Assembly (NCBI RefSeq): GCF_009707515.1
Contig: NZ_WLYI01000006.1
Location: 1 to 64,000 of the forward strand
Reading direction: 5' to 3'
Origin: Pseudomonas karstica
GTDB taxonomy: Bacteria; Pseudomonadota; Gammaproteobacteria; Pseudomonadales; Pseudomonadaceae
DNA length: 64,000 nucleotides
Shown here: one piece after another, positions 50,876 through 58,952 of the stretch
How the letters are laid out: each line of letters opens with the position of its first letter
Numbering within the stretch: position 1 is the first letter of the stretch
Notes under the pieces: model-generated
Database searches by the model: none
Told to the model about the DNA's origin: nothing
Seen by the model: the letters and a program-made list of their open reading frames with translations, nothing else
Translations under genes and position numbers: made by a program

Positions 50876-52642
50876 ATGATCGCGATCCCCCGCCCATTGC
50901 GTTTGACTTTCTATACCCTGCTGATCGTCGCTGGCACCGTACTCGCCGCAAGTACAGCCATACGCCATGCCGAACGCCAGGCTCTGGCGGACGATGCCGC
51001 CCGCGCCAATCAACAGTTGGCTTTGTATGCCAACTCCCTGCACACCCTGATCGAGCGTTACCGTGCCCTGCCTGCCGTGTTGGCGCTGGACTCGGAAATG
51101 ATCAGCGCCTTGAAGGGTCCGCTGGACACCAGCACCCAGGACCTGCTCAACCGTAAGCTGGAACGTATCAACGACGCCGCCCAGTCTTCTACTCTGGAGT
51201 TGATGGACCGCAACGGCCTGGCCGTGGCCGCCAGCAACTGGAACCTGCCCAGCAGTTATGTGGGGCACAACTATGCGTTTCGTCCCTATTTCCAACAGAC
51301 CCTGAGCCAGGGCACCGGGCACTTTTACGCGGTGGGGGTGACCACCGGGGTACCGGGTTACTTCTTGTCCAGCGCGGTGCTGGACGAACGCCAGCAGTTC
51401 ATTGGCGCCATGGTGGTCAAGTTGGAGTTTCCGGAGCTGGAGCACGAGTGGGCCCAGGGTAATGACCTGCTGCTGGTCAGCGACGCCCGGGGCATCGTGT
51501 TTATCGCCAATCAGCCAGACTGGCGCTATCGCGCCTTGCGCCCGCTGTCAGACAACGACCACGCCGAGCTCAAGGCCACCCGGCAATACGACAAAAAAAC
51601 CCTATTGCCCCTGGACACCCAAGTCTTGCAGCACTTTGGCGACAATAGCCACTTGATGCGTGTCGTCGGCCCCGAGAGCAACGCCCAGTACATCTGGGAA
51701 ACCCTGCCGTTGAAGGCCGAGGGTTGGACCTTGCACCTGTTGCGCAAACCCCAGGTTGCCTTTGAAGACCAACGTAATGCCGGCCTCGCCGCTGCCGGTT
51801 CATGGTTGGCCCTGGTGTTCCTGCTGCTGTTCCTGACCCAGCGCTGGCGCCTGGCCCGGCTGCGCCAGCGCAGCCGGGAAGAGCTCGAGCTATTGGTGGA
51901 CGAACGCACCCGCGCCCTGCGCACCGCCCAGGATGGCCTGGTGCAGTCGGCCAAGCTGGCTGCACTGGGGCAGATGTCCGCGGCCCTCGCCCACGAAATC
52001 AACCAGCCACTGACTGCCCAGCGGATGCAGCTTGCTACTCTGAGGCTGCTGCTGGATCACGGTCGGGTGGATGACGCCTACAAAGCCCTGACGCCACTGG
52101 ACGATATGCTCACCCGCATGGCGGCCCTCACTGGCCATCTCAAGACATTCGCCCGCAAAAGCCCCAGCGGCCTGCGTGAACGCCTGGATCTTGCAACAGT
52201 GGTGGACCAGTCCCTGCTTTTGCTCGACGCCCGCCTGCGGGACGAAGCCATCGGCACGCTGCTGGACTTGACTCGTCCAGCGTGGGTACGAGGCGATGCG
52301 ATTCGCCTGGAACAAGTGTTGATCAACTTGCTGCGCAATGCCCTGGATGCCATGGCCGACAAACCGCACAAACGCCTGGAAATCCGCCTGCATGCCGATC
52401 AACAATTGTGGAGGCTGACCGTCATCGACAGCGGTGGCGGCATTGCCGAGGAACACCTCAATAACGTGTTCGACCCGTTCTTCACCACTAAACCTGTGGG
52501 CGACGGGCTCGGCTTGGGGCTGGCGGTGTCTTACGCTATCGTCCACGAACTGGGCGGTCGCCTCGGCGCCGCCAACCAAGGTGACGGCGCGATCTTCACC
52601 CTGACCTTACCCATCGCCCTGGAGACACCTGAGCTATGTTGA
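50876..52642 (+). CDS. DctB-like sensor histidine kinase (C4/C5-dicarboxylate sensing)
   Basis: The 588-aa protein from the ATG at 50876 ([10 protein letters not shown]) has a helix at ~8-28 and a periplasmic double-PDC/Cache sensor (~35-290). Inside the sensor, [14 protein letters not shown] and TGVPGYFLS are hallmark ligand-pocket segments. A second helix lies at ~299-322. The kinase core has phospho-acceptor H373 ([14 protein letters not shown]), N-box [10 protein letters not shown] and G-box [15 protein letters not shown]. It overlaps its response regulator gene by seven bases. In P. aeruginosa the MifS/DctB class shows this layout; given the permease downstream, MifS-like alpha-ketoglutarate sensing is plausible. 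Confidence 0.9.
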   Translation: MIAIPRPLRLTFYTLLIVAGTVLAASTAIRHAERQALADDAARANQQLALYANSLHTLIERYRALPAVLALDSEMISALKGPLDTSTQDLLNRKLERINDAAQSSTLELMDRNGLAVAASNWNLPSSYVGHNYAFRPYFQQTLSQGTGHFYAVGVTTGVPGYFLSSAVLDERQQFIGAMVVKLEFPELEHEWAQGNDLLLVSDARGIVFIANQPDWRYRALRPLSDNDHAELKATRQYDKKTLLPLDTQVLQHFGDNSHLMRVVGPESNAQYIWETLPLKAEGWTLHLLRKPQVAFEDQRNAGLAAAGSWLALVFLLLFLTQRWRLARLRQRSREELELLVDERTRALRTAQDGLVQSAKLAALGQMSAALAHEINQPLTAQRMQLATLRLLLDHGRVDDAYKALTPLDDMLTRMAALTGHLKTFARKSPSGLRERLDLATVVDQSLLLLDARLRDEAIGTLLDLTRPAWVRGDAIRLEQVLINLLRNALDAMADKPHKRLEIRLHADQQLWRLTVIDSGGGIAEEHLNNVFDPFFTTKPVGDGLGLGLAVSYAIVHELGGRLGAANQGDGAIFTLTLPIALETPELC

Positions 52643-53961
52643 ATGCGGTGATTGTGGTCGATGACGAAGCCAGCATCCGCACGGCCGTCGAGCAATGGCT
52701 GAGCCTGTCGGGCTTCGAGGTGCAGTTGTTCAGCCGTGCCGAAGAATGCCTGCTGCAACTGCCCAGGGATTTTCCCGGGGTGATTCTCAGCGACGTACGC
52801 ATGCCGGGCCTCAGCGGCCTGGAATTTCTGGCCGAAGTTCAGCGGCTCGATGCCGACTTGCCGGTGATTCTGCTGACGGGCCATGGCGATGTACCGATGG
52901 CTGTCGAAGCCATGCGCGATGGCGCCTACGACTTCCTTGAAAAACCCTTCAGCCCCGATACATTGCTCAACAGCCTGCGCCGGGCGCTGGACAAGCGCGG
53001 GCTGATCCTGGAGAACCGCCGTCTTCATCAACAGGCCGATCATCGGGCCAAACTGGAATCGAGCTTGCTGGGGGTGTCCCGCGGTTTGCAAAACCTGCGA
53101 CGCCAGGTACTGGACCTGGCGACCTTGCCGGTCAACGTGTTGATCCGTGGCGAAACCGGCAGCGGCAAGGAGCTGGTCGCCCGCTGCCTGCATGATTTCG
53201 GGCCTCGGGCGAAGAAGCCCTTCGTGGCGCTCAATTGCGCGGCAATCCCCGAGCAGTTGTTTGAGGCCGAACTGTTCGGCCACGAAAGCGGCGCCTTCAC
53301 CGGCGCCCAGGGCAAACGCATCGGTAAACTGGAATACGCCCACGGCGGCACCTTGTTTCTCGATGAAATAGAAAGCATGCCCCTGGCCCAGCAGGTGAAA
53401 CTGTTGCGAGTGTTGCAAGAGCAGAAGCTGGAGCGGCTGGGTTCCAACCAGAGCATTCATGTGGACTTGCGGATCATCGCTGCCACCAAGCCGGACCTGT
53501 TGGAAGAAGCCCGGGCCGGGCGCTTTCGCGAAGACCTGGCTTACAGGCTGAACGTCGCGCAACTGCGCCTGCCACCCTTGCGCGAGCGCCGGGAAGATAT
53601 TCCGCTGCTGTTCGAACACTTTGCCCAGAGTGCCGCCGAACGCCTGGGCCGCAGCTTTGCGTCGCTGAGCGGACCGCAACTGGGGCGACTGCTCAGCCAT
53701 GACTGGCCTGGCAATGTACGCGAGCTGGCCAACGTCGCCGAGCGCCAGGTACTCGGGCTGGGTGAACCGGAACCGGAAGGCATCGAAGCCGGGCAATCGT
53801 TGGCAGCGCAGCAAGAGGCGTTTGAAGCGCATTGCCTGAAAGCCGCGTTGACCCGGCACAAAGGCGATATCAAGGCCGTGCTGGCCGAGCTACAACTACC
53901 CCGGCGCACGTTCAATGAAAAGCTGCAACGCCATGGCTTGGCGCGGGACACCTTCCTCTAA
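52636..53961 (+). CDS. DctD/MifR-like sigma-54 activating response regulator
   Basis: The 441-aa NtrC-type protein has a receiver domain with D53 (LSDVRMPG) as phospho-acceptor. The AAA+ sigma-54 interaction domain has Walker A GETGSGKE (172-179) and the GAFTGA loop (219-224). A Fis-type HTH (~400-438, ending RRTFNEKLQRHGL) completes it. It should activate a sigma-54 promoter after phosphorylation by the kinase upstream; the sigma-54 promoter at 54072 is the obvious target. The order kinase, regulator, permease strongly resembles dicarboxylate systems. Confidence 0.92.
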   Translation: MLNAVIVVDDEASIRTAVEQWLSLSGFEVQLFSRAEECLLQLPRDFPGVILSDVRMPGLSGLEFLAEVQRLDADLPVILLTGHGDVPMAVEAMRDGAYDFLEKPFSPDTLLNSLRRALDKRGLILENRRLHQQADHRAKLESSLLGVSRGLQNLRRQVLDLATLPVNVLIRGETGSGKELVARCLHDFGPRAKKPFVALNCAAIPEQLFEAELFGHESGAFTGAQGKRIGKLEYAHGGTLFLDEIESMPLAQQVKLLRVLQEQKLERLGSNQSIHVDLRIIAATKPDLLEEARAGRFREDLAYRLNVAQLRLPPLRERREDIPLLFEHFAQSAAERLGRSFASLSGPQLGRLLSHDWPGNVRELANVAERQVLGLGEPEPEGIEAGQSLAAQQEAFEAHCLKAALTRHKGDIKAVLAELQLPRRTFNEKLQRHGLARDTFL

Positions 53962-53981
53962 CCAGGCCTTCGTAGTATGAG

Positions 53982-54031
53982 TGAGCGGTTTTCCGCTCAT
54001 CACACACCAAACATCAGCGACTTTCCGCTCA
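53982..54031 (+). promoter_or_regulatory. Two putative enhancer (UAS) palindromes for the DctD-like activator
   Basis: An 18-bp perfect palindrome TGAGCGGTTTTCCGCTCA lies at 53982-53999. A related imperfect copy TCAGCGACTTTCCGCTCA lies at 54014-54031. Their centres are 32 bp apart, about three DNA turns. They lie 41-90 bp upstream of the sigma-54 promoter. Confidence 0.7.
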
Positions 54032-54071
54032 ATAAAATCCTGCAACCCCTCTAGAGCGGGCCTTCATCTAC

Positions 54072-54088
54072 TTGGCACAGCTCCTGCT
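54072..54088 (+). promoter_or_regulatory. Sigma-54 (RpoN) promoter of the MFS permease gene
   Basis: TTGGCACAGCTCCTGCT has the GG and GC elements exactly 10 bases apart, matching the -24/-12 consensus TGGCAC-N5-TTGC with one mismatch. The GC lies about 65 bases upstream of the start codon at 54152. Confidence 0.8.
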
Positions 54089-54124
54089 ATAGCCCTTACC
54101 AAGCTGCGCTTGCGCGCGCCCCAC

Positions 54125-54132
54125 AAAAACAA
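54125..54132 (+). promoter_or_regulatory. Crc/Hfq-type A-rich (CA) motif in the permease leader
   Basis: AAAAACAA fits the AANAANAA pattern recognised by Hfq-Crc on target mRNAs. It lies 7 bases upstream of the AAGGA ribosome-binding site (54140-54144). Confidence 0.45.
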
Positions 54133-54151
54133 TTAGATGAAGGATCCTTCA

Positions 54152-55471
54152 ATGGATAACTCCAATACCCTGCCTCTGGGGTCGGCGGCTGCGCCAGCGA
54201 AAGAGCGCACCACCACCAGCCGTATCAAGTCGATTTTCAGTGGTTCGGTCGGCAACATGGTCGAGTGGTACGACTGGTATGTCTACGCCGCTTTCTCACT
54301 GTACTTCGCCAAGAGTTTCTTCCCTGCCGGCTCCTCCACGGCACAACTGATGAACACCGCTGCGATCTTTGCCGTAGGCTTCCTGATGCGGCCTATCGGT
54401 GGCTGGTTGATGGGCCTGTATGCCGACCGAAAAGGTCGTAAAGCTGCGCTGATGGCTTCGGTATTGCTGATGTGCTTCGGCTCCCTGTTGATTGCCTTGA
54501 CCCCCAGTTACGAGACTATCGGCATCGGCGCACCGATCCTCCTGGTGTTTGCCCGTCTGTTACAGGGCTTGTCGGTAGGTGGTGAATACGGCACCTCGGC
54601 CACTTATCTGAGCGAGATGGCCACCAAAGAGCGTCGCGGCTTTTTCTCCAGCTTCCAATACGTAACCCTGATCTCGGGCCAGCTCATTGCCTTGGCTGTA
54701 CTGATCATCCTGCAACAAACCCTGACCACCGAACAACTCTACGCCTGGGGCTGGCGCATTCCGTTCGCCATTGGCGCCTTGTGTGCAGTGGTCGCGCTGT
54801 ACCTGCGTCGCGGCATGGAAGAAACCGAGTCGTTCACCAAGAAAGAAAAAGCCAAGGAAAGCGCCATGCGCACCTTAATGCGCCATCCCAAGGAACTGAT
54901 GACCGTGGTCGGCCTGACCATGGGCGGCACCCTGGCGTTCTACACCTACACCACCTACATGCAGAAATACCTGGTGAACACTGTCGGCATGAGCATCTCC
55001 GACTCCACCACCATTTCGGCGGCCACACTGTTCCTGTTCATGTGCCTGCAACCCATCGTCGGCGGGCTGTCGGACAAGGTCGGTCGTCGACCAATCCTGA
55101 TCGCCTTCGGCGTCCTCGGCACCCTGTTCACCGTACCGATCCTCACCACCCTGCACACCATCCAGTCCTGGTGGGGTGCGTTCTTCCTGATCATGGCCGC
55201 GCTGATCATCGTCAGCGGCTACACCTCGATCAACGCCGTGGTGAAGGCCGAGTTGTTCCCTACCGAGATCCGTGCCCTAGGCGTTGGTTTGCCTTATGCC
55301 CTGACCGTATCGATCTTTGGTGGTACCGCTGAATACATCGCGCTGTGGTTCAAGAGCATCGGCATGGAAACCGGTTACTACTGGTACGTGACCGCGTGTA
55401 TTGCAGTGTCACTGGTGGTCTACGTGACCATGAAGGACACCCGCAAACATTCGCGGATTACTACGGACTAA
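54152..55471 (+). CDS. MHS/MFS alpha-ketoglutarate (C5-dicarboxylate) permease-like transporter
   Basis: The 439-aa membrane protein has twelve predicted helices. I choose the ATG at 54152 because AAGGA lies 7 bases upstream; the ATG at 54137 lies before that site. MHS-family motifs are GNMVEWYDWYVYA near 30, GLYADRKGRKAALM in the first half and GLSDKVGRRPILI in the second. Such transporters take up alpha-ketoglutarate, other dicarboxylates or shikimate by proton symport. The sigma-54 promoter, upstream palindromes and kinase/regulator pair just upstream suggest a MifSR-type induced system. The exact substrate is inferred. Confidence 0.9.
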   Translation: MDNSNTLPLGSAAAPAKERTTTSRIKSIFSGSVGNMVEWYDWYVYAAFSLYFAKSFFPAGSSTAQLMNTAAIFAVGFLMRPIGGWLMGLYADRKGRKAALMASVLLMCFGSLLIALTPSYETIGIGAPILLVFARLLQGLSVGGEYGTSATYLSEMATKERRGFFSSFQYVTLISGQLIALAVLIILQQTLTTEQLYAWGWRIPFAIGALCAVVALYLRRGMEETESFTKKEKAKESAMRTLMRHPKELMTVVGLTMGGTLAFYTYTTYMQKYLVNTVGMSISDSTTISAATLFLFMCLQPIVGGLSDKVGRRPILIAFGVLGTLFTVPILTTLHTIQSWWGAFFLIMAALIIVSGYTSINAVVKAELFPTEIRALGVGLPYALTVSIFGGTAEYIALWFKSIGMETGYYWYVTACIAVSLVVYVTMKDTRKHSRITTD

Positions 55472-55524
55472 AAGGGGTCGGCAGACACCCAAAAGGTTCT
55501 TTACAGAACTGCGGACATACAGCA

Positions 55525-55590
55525 ACAAAAGCGCCGGTTTTTTTCAGATGTTCGTGTAAGCACACACATCTGAAAAACCGGCGCTTTTGT
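55525..55590. terminator. Long inverted repeat, probable bidirectional terminator
   Basis: The left arm (55525-55551) and right arm (55566-55590) are complementary over 25 bases, except for a two-T bulge in the left arm. The outer stem is ACAAAAGCGCCGG and its complement. It follows the permease gene by 54 bp. Confidence 0.75.
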
Positions 55591-55751
55591 ATGCAATATC
55601 AATATTTACCACCCTTTTCGGGCGGCGTGACAGAGGCTTTTCTCAATATGAAAAACAGGCTTTGATTCTATAGCTATGCAGGTCACCTTGAGCCAACAGG
55701 TTAGGTAAAACTGGCGCGACCCATTACTGAGCCGCCTACCAAGGACCTGAC

Positions 55752-57263
55752 ATGTTGCTCCACTACTTTATCCCCATTCTATTTTTTGCGCTGCAATGCA
55801 TCGCCGGCCAAACCCATGCCAGAGATCTGGCAGAAGGGTTGGCCGATCAGGCTCCCTCTATGGCATTGCAGAACCATAACCAACGCTATGCCCTCTGGTC
55901 CGGTATCGGCCGTTTGAAAAACGCTATAGATCAAACCTGTAACGCAGTTTTGCTCGATACCCGTAACCGACAAAACGAAGCCGTCGGTCCAGCCTATGTA
56001 CTGACCAGCGGGCATTGCGTGTTCTTCAGCTACGGTTCGGCACGCATCAACCAGGCCATGGATGCGAACATTACCTTCCTTTACTTCACCGATACCCCCG
56101 AAAAACACCAAACCTTTAATATCAAAATAGCCCGTTGGAGCAGCATGGTCGGCACCGACCTGGCGATTCTAGAGCTGGATGACTCACTGGCTACGCTTAT
56201 CTCCGACGGCATCATGCCCCTCAAACTTGCCGCTACCCATCAGTATGCCGGTGAGCGCGAGGTGATCAACGTGGGCTCCCCGGCCGGGTTTCGATTGAAC
56301 GGTTTGCGCATGAGCGCCTGCAAGGAGTCACCCGCAGGCGATTTTGTCGAGCATCCTGGTGTCTTCCCCGGCGCCATGAAAAACCGTTGCAGTGACCTTC
56401 AGTACGGTAGTTCCGGCAGCCCGATGCTGGATCGTCAGACTAACGAGGTCACCAGCATCGTCAGCAAGGTTTCGGCCGTGATCAAAAAAGACCTGCTCAA
56501 AAACTGCCAAAATACCTCTGCCTGTGAAGCCGCCAAATTCAACTACAGCTATTCGGCCGACGCCCTGCGCCATTGTTTCGTCGATGGAGTGTTCAAAAAC
56601 GACACTACCGATTGTCAGCTCAAGCCCGTCGAGATAACCCTGGAGGAGCCGTGGAATCTGCCACCGTTTGTTCACATGCAGCAGGGCCAAGCCGGGCAAA
56701 GTATCTGGCCCATTTGGAACATCCGGTTCTCGACCCAGGACCCGTTCTATCGTTTCAAGGCCACCGATAGCGTCAAGGCTTGTAAAAACTCCCAGGGCTA
56801 CTACACGGCAGTCAGCGCAACGGACGCCTACATCAACGAAGCCATCGGTCCGGCACTCGGCGCACATGTGTTGTGCATCATCGGCCTGACAAGCCGCAAC
56901 CAGCGGTTGACGCCCGCCTTGTTACACAATGCGTTTACGCACGCCGTTTTCCTGACTCCTGAGACGCCAGCCCCGCAGGTCAGCGTGGACTACCGGATAG
57001 ACTGGGATGCCTCACATATAGGCTTCCTGCACTCTTACGCCTATGTCGAGCCTTCACGCGCCGCGTCCTGCGCAGACAGCGATGACCCTCGCTACACGCG
57101 AACGACCGGTAGCATTGCCTACCAGGCCTCACAACTCCCCGTCACAGTGTGCAGCTATGCGCGCAACGCGGCGGGACAACCCTCGGCCACACGCAGGGAT
57201 GTGATCGAAAAATCAACGCACTGCCCCCTCACGCAACCGACGCGAGTATCACCCTCCACTTGA
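55752..57263 (+). CDS. Secreted trypsin-like serine protease with uncharacterised C-terminal region
   Basis: The 503-aa protein has a signal peptide (cleavage near A23). A chymotrypsin-like protease domain (~45-260) carries catalytic His88 (TSGHCV), Asp136 (GTDLAIL) and Ser221 (GSSGSP). Disulfide-type cysteines are numerous (for example C63, C89, C190 and C213). Residues ~295-503 form an unrecognised, secreted-looking extension with repeated Ser-Tyr-Ala/Tyr motifs and pairs of cysteines. No substrate is known. The gene stands alone after a terminator-like hairpin. Confidence 0.85.
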   Translation: MLLHYFIPILFFALQCIAGQTHARDLAEGLADQAPSMALQNHNQRYALWSGIGRLKNAIDQTCNAVLLDTRNRQNEAVGPAYVLTSGHCVFFSYGSARINQAMDANITFLYFTDTPEKHQTFNIKIARWSSMVGTDLAILELDDSLATLISDGIMPLKLAATHQYAGEREVINVGSPAGFRLNGLRMSACKESPAGDFVEHPGVFPGAMKNRCSDLQYGSSGSPMLDRQTNEVTSIVSKVSAVIKKDLLKNCQNTSACEAAKFNYSYSADALRHCFVDGVFKNDTTDCQLKPVEITLEEPWNLPPFVHMQQGQAGQSIWPIWNIRFSTQDPFYRFKATDSVKACKNSQGYYTAVSATDAYINEAIGPALGAHVLCIIGLTSRNQRLTPALLHNAFTHAVFLTPETPAPQVSVDYRIDWDASHIGFLHSYAYVEPSRAASCADSDDPRYTRTTGSIAYQASQLPVTVCSYARNAAGQPSATRRDVIEKSTHCPLTQPTRVSPST

Positions 57264-57331
57264 CCGTAGAAATCAATCGCCACGCCTTGCACTATAGTGC
57301 CCTCCCAGAACCCCCAGCAGGAACCCCGGTC

Positions 57332-57952
57332 ATGCCCGATGATATCCACTTCTACGAACCCGCCAACGGCCACGGCCTGCCCCACGATCCGTTCAACGCG
57401 ATCGTAGGCCCACGGCCGATTGGCTGGATTTCGTCACACGACAGCGAAGGCCGCCTGAATCTGGCGCCCTACAGTTTCTTCAACGCCTTCAATTACATTC
57501 CACCGATCATTGGTTTTTCCAGTGTCGGGCGCAAAGACAGCCTGAACAATATCGAACAGACCGGCGAGTTTGTGTGGAACCTGGCAACGCGACCACTGGC
57601 CGAGCAGATGAACCAGAGCTGCACGCCCGTTTCTCCCGAGATCAACGAGTTTGAATTAGCCGGCCTGACGCCGGTGGCCTCGAAAGTGATTGCCGTGCCT
57701 CGGGTGGGTGAGAGCCCGGTGTCGTTCGAGTGCAAGGTGACGCAGATTATCCAGCTGCAACGCGCCGACAAGGAGCCGGTGCCAAGCTGGCTGGTGCTTG
57801 GCGAGGTGGTCGCCGTACACATTGCCAAGTGGCTACTCAAGGATGGGGTGTATGACACCGCCGCCGCCGAGCCGATACTGCGCGGCGGCGGCCCGGCGGA
57901 TTACTTTCAGTTGGGGCCTGAGGCGTTGTTCAAGATGCACCGGCCGCGATGA
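57332..57952 (+). CDS. Flavin reductase-like (FMN-binding split-barrel) protein
   Basis: The 206-aa protein from the ATG at 57332 reads MPDDIHFYEPANGHGL and has the split-barrel segments IVGPRPIGWISS and NLAPYSFFNAF. Conserved VWNLATRPLAEQMN, PVSFECKV and GEVVAVHI follow, with a C-terminal PADYFQLG. This fits the flavoredoxin/flavin reductase family, so it should bind FMN. The frame open from 57149 overlaps the protease gene and is not used. CAGGA about 11 bases upstream is an acceptable ribosome-binding site. The redox partner is unknown. Confidence 0.88.
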   Translation: MPDDIHFYEPANGHGLPHDPFNAIVGPRPIGWISSHDSEGRLNLAPYSFFNAFNYIPPIIGFSSVGRKDSLNNIEQTGEFVWNLATRPLAEQMNQSCTPVSPEINEFELAGLTPVASKVIAVPRVGESPVSFECKVTQIIQLQRADKEPVPSWLVLGEVVAVHIAKWLLKDGVYDTAAAEPILRGGGPADYFQLGPEALFKMHRPR

Positions 57953-57994
57953 TTGGAATGCCACCTGCGATGACAATTGTAGAAAGTACCCGGT

Positions 57995-58240
57995 TTAGCT
58001 GACCACCGTTGCCCAGGCCAACTGGCCTTCTTCATCCACATCGATCAACCGCTCAAGTTGCTGGGCAGCAGCGTCGTCGGCGTCGTCGGCGGTCTTGAAC
58101 GTGTGTTCATCAAGAATCTTGTGAAAGCGCGGTGCGCCCATGCCATCCAGTGCCTTGATGGCGATAGCGGCGCTGTAGCCACCTTCTCCCGGTACTACGG
58201 CGGATACGGCTTCGTGGTGGGCAAACTCTTTACGTGCCAT
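57995..58240 (-). CDS. Small conserved protein of unknown function
   Basis: The 81-aa protein starts at the ATG at 58238-58240 (MARKEFAHHEAV) with AGGA 8 bases upstream. The long frame to 58366 has no ribosome-binding site. The sequence is Ala/Asp-rich toward the C-terminus (TFKTADDADDAAAQQLERL), without a domain I recognise. It converges with the flavin reductase-like gene and follows the monooxygenase gene by 43 bp on the same strand. Confidence 0.75.
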   Translation of the reverse strand: MARKEFAHHEAVSAVVPGEGGYSAAIAIKALDGMGAPRFHKILDEHTFKTADDADDAAAQQLERLIDVDEEGQLAWATVVS

Positions 58241-58283
58241 GTTGCAGGTCCTGGGCAATGGAAAAGTTGGCCATTCTAACCTC

Positions 58284-58625
58284 TCAACCAGCGAGCTGCA
58301 GATACTCCCCGTAGGCGTGCGCAGCGGATGCATCGGTGAAGGTCTGGAAGTCCATGCTGCGCACAACCATGTCGTTCAACAACTCAGTGAAGATCATCAG
58401 GGCCGGAGAGTTGAAGTAGGCGCTCATCGCCTGCTCGCTGCTCCAGAAACCCGAGACCAGCCATACATCGGGATCGACCTGAGAATGCTGCAACGAGAAT
58501 TGCAGGCAACCCTGAGCCTCGCGGCCCGGTTCGATCAAACTGCTCAAGCGTGCACCCAGTTCGGTGCTGCACCCAGTGCGGGCGCGGATAAAGGCCATAT
58601 GGCTCGCGGGAATGGGGGTGGACAT
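58284..58625 (-). CDS. Antibiotic biosynthesis monooxygenase (ABM) domain protein
   Basis: The 113-aa protein from the ATG at 58623-58625 has GGGAG 8 bases upstream. It has a dimeric alpha/beta barrel pattern: MAFIRARTGCSTELGARLSS, GCLQFSLQHS, DVWLVSGFWSS and AYFNSPAL. ABM-domain proteins include small monooxygenases and heme-degrading or stress proteins; which applies here cannot be read. It is divergent from the AraC-family regulator at 58953, which may control it. Confidence 0.85.
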   Translation of the reverse strand: MSTPIPASHMAFIRARTGCSTELGARLSSLIEPGREAQGCLQFSLQHSQVDPDVWLVSGFWSSEQAMSAYFNSPALMIFTELLNDMVVRSMDFQTFTDASAAHAYGEYLQLAG

Positions 58626-58740
58626 GTTCGACTCTCCCGTTGAGAAGTGATGCTCGGCAAGCACTGTGAGGGCGTGTTGCCACAGGATCAAAGATAGCGG
58701 CGCGAGTGGGCACGCGGTTAGTCGATTCCTGCCGGCTTAT

Positions 58741-58880
58741 TGCACAATCCTGTGAGAAGCGTAGACAGGACGTTTGGCCCGCAGGTTTATTCCAAGGACC
58801 AACGCCTTGTTTCAGGGAGATGACAGGCCCACTGCTTGCCTGATTCACGATGTGTCGCAGGATCAGGCAAGGATTGTGCA
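58741..58880. promoter_or_regulatory. 11-bp inverted repeat in the ABM-AraC divergent region
   Basis: TGCACAATCCT (58741-58751) and its complement AGGATTGTGCA (58870-58880) are 118 bp apart. They lie within the 327-bp gap between the divergent ABM gene and araC-type regulator. The spacing would suit looping by an AraC-family regulator. The rest of the gap shows no gene. Confidence 0.5.
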
Positions 58881-58952
58881 GAATCGACGTAACACTGTTT
58901 GAATAGCCGTCACTAAGCTGACCCCATCAAAGCAGCCTGTAGAGGACGCCCC

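Noticed and set aside
50876..53961. Direct naming of the pair as dctB and dctD
   Set aside because: The kinase and regulator classes (DctBD, MifSR, AauSR) are too similar to separate by eye, and the adjacent permease suggests an alpha-ketoglutarate role, so I left the symbols empty.
54137..54151. Start of the permease gene at the ATG at 54137
   Set aside because: It lies before the AAGGA ribosome-binding site that is well placed for the ATG at 54152.
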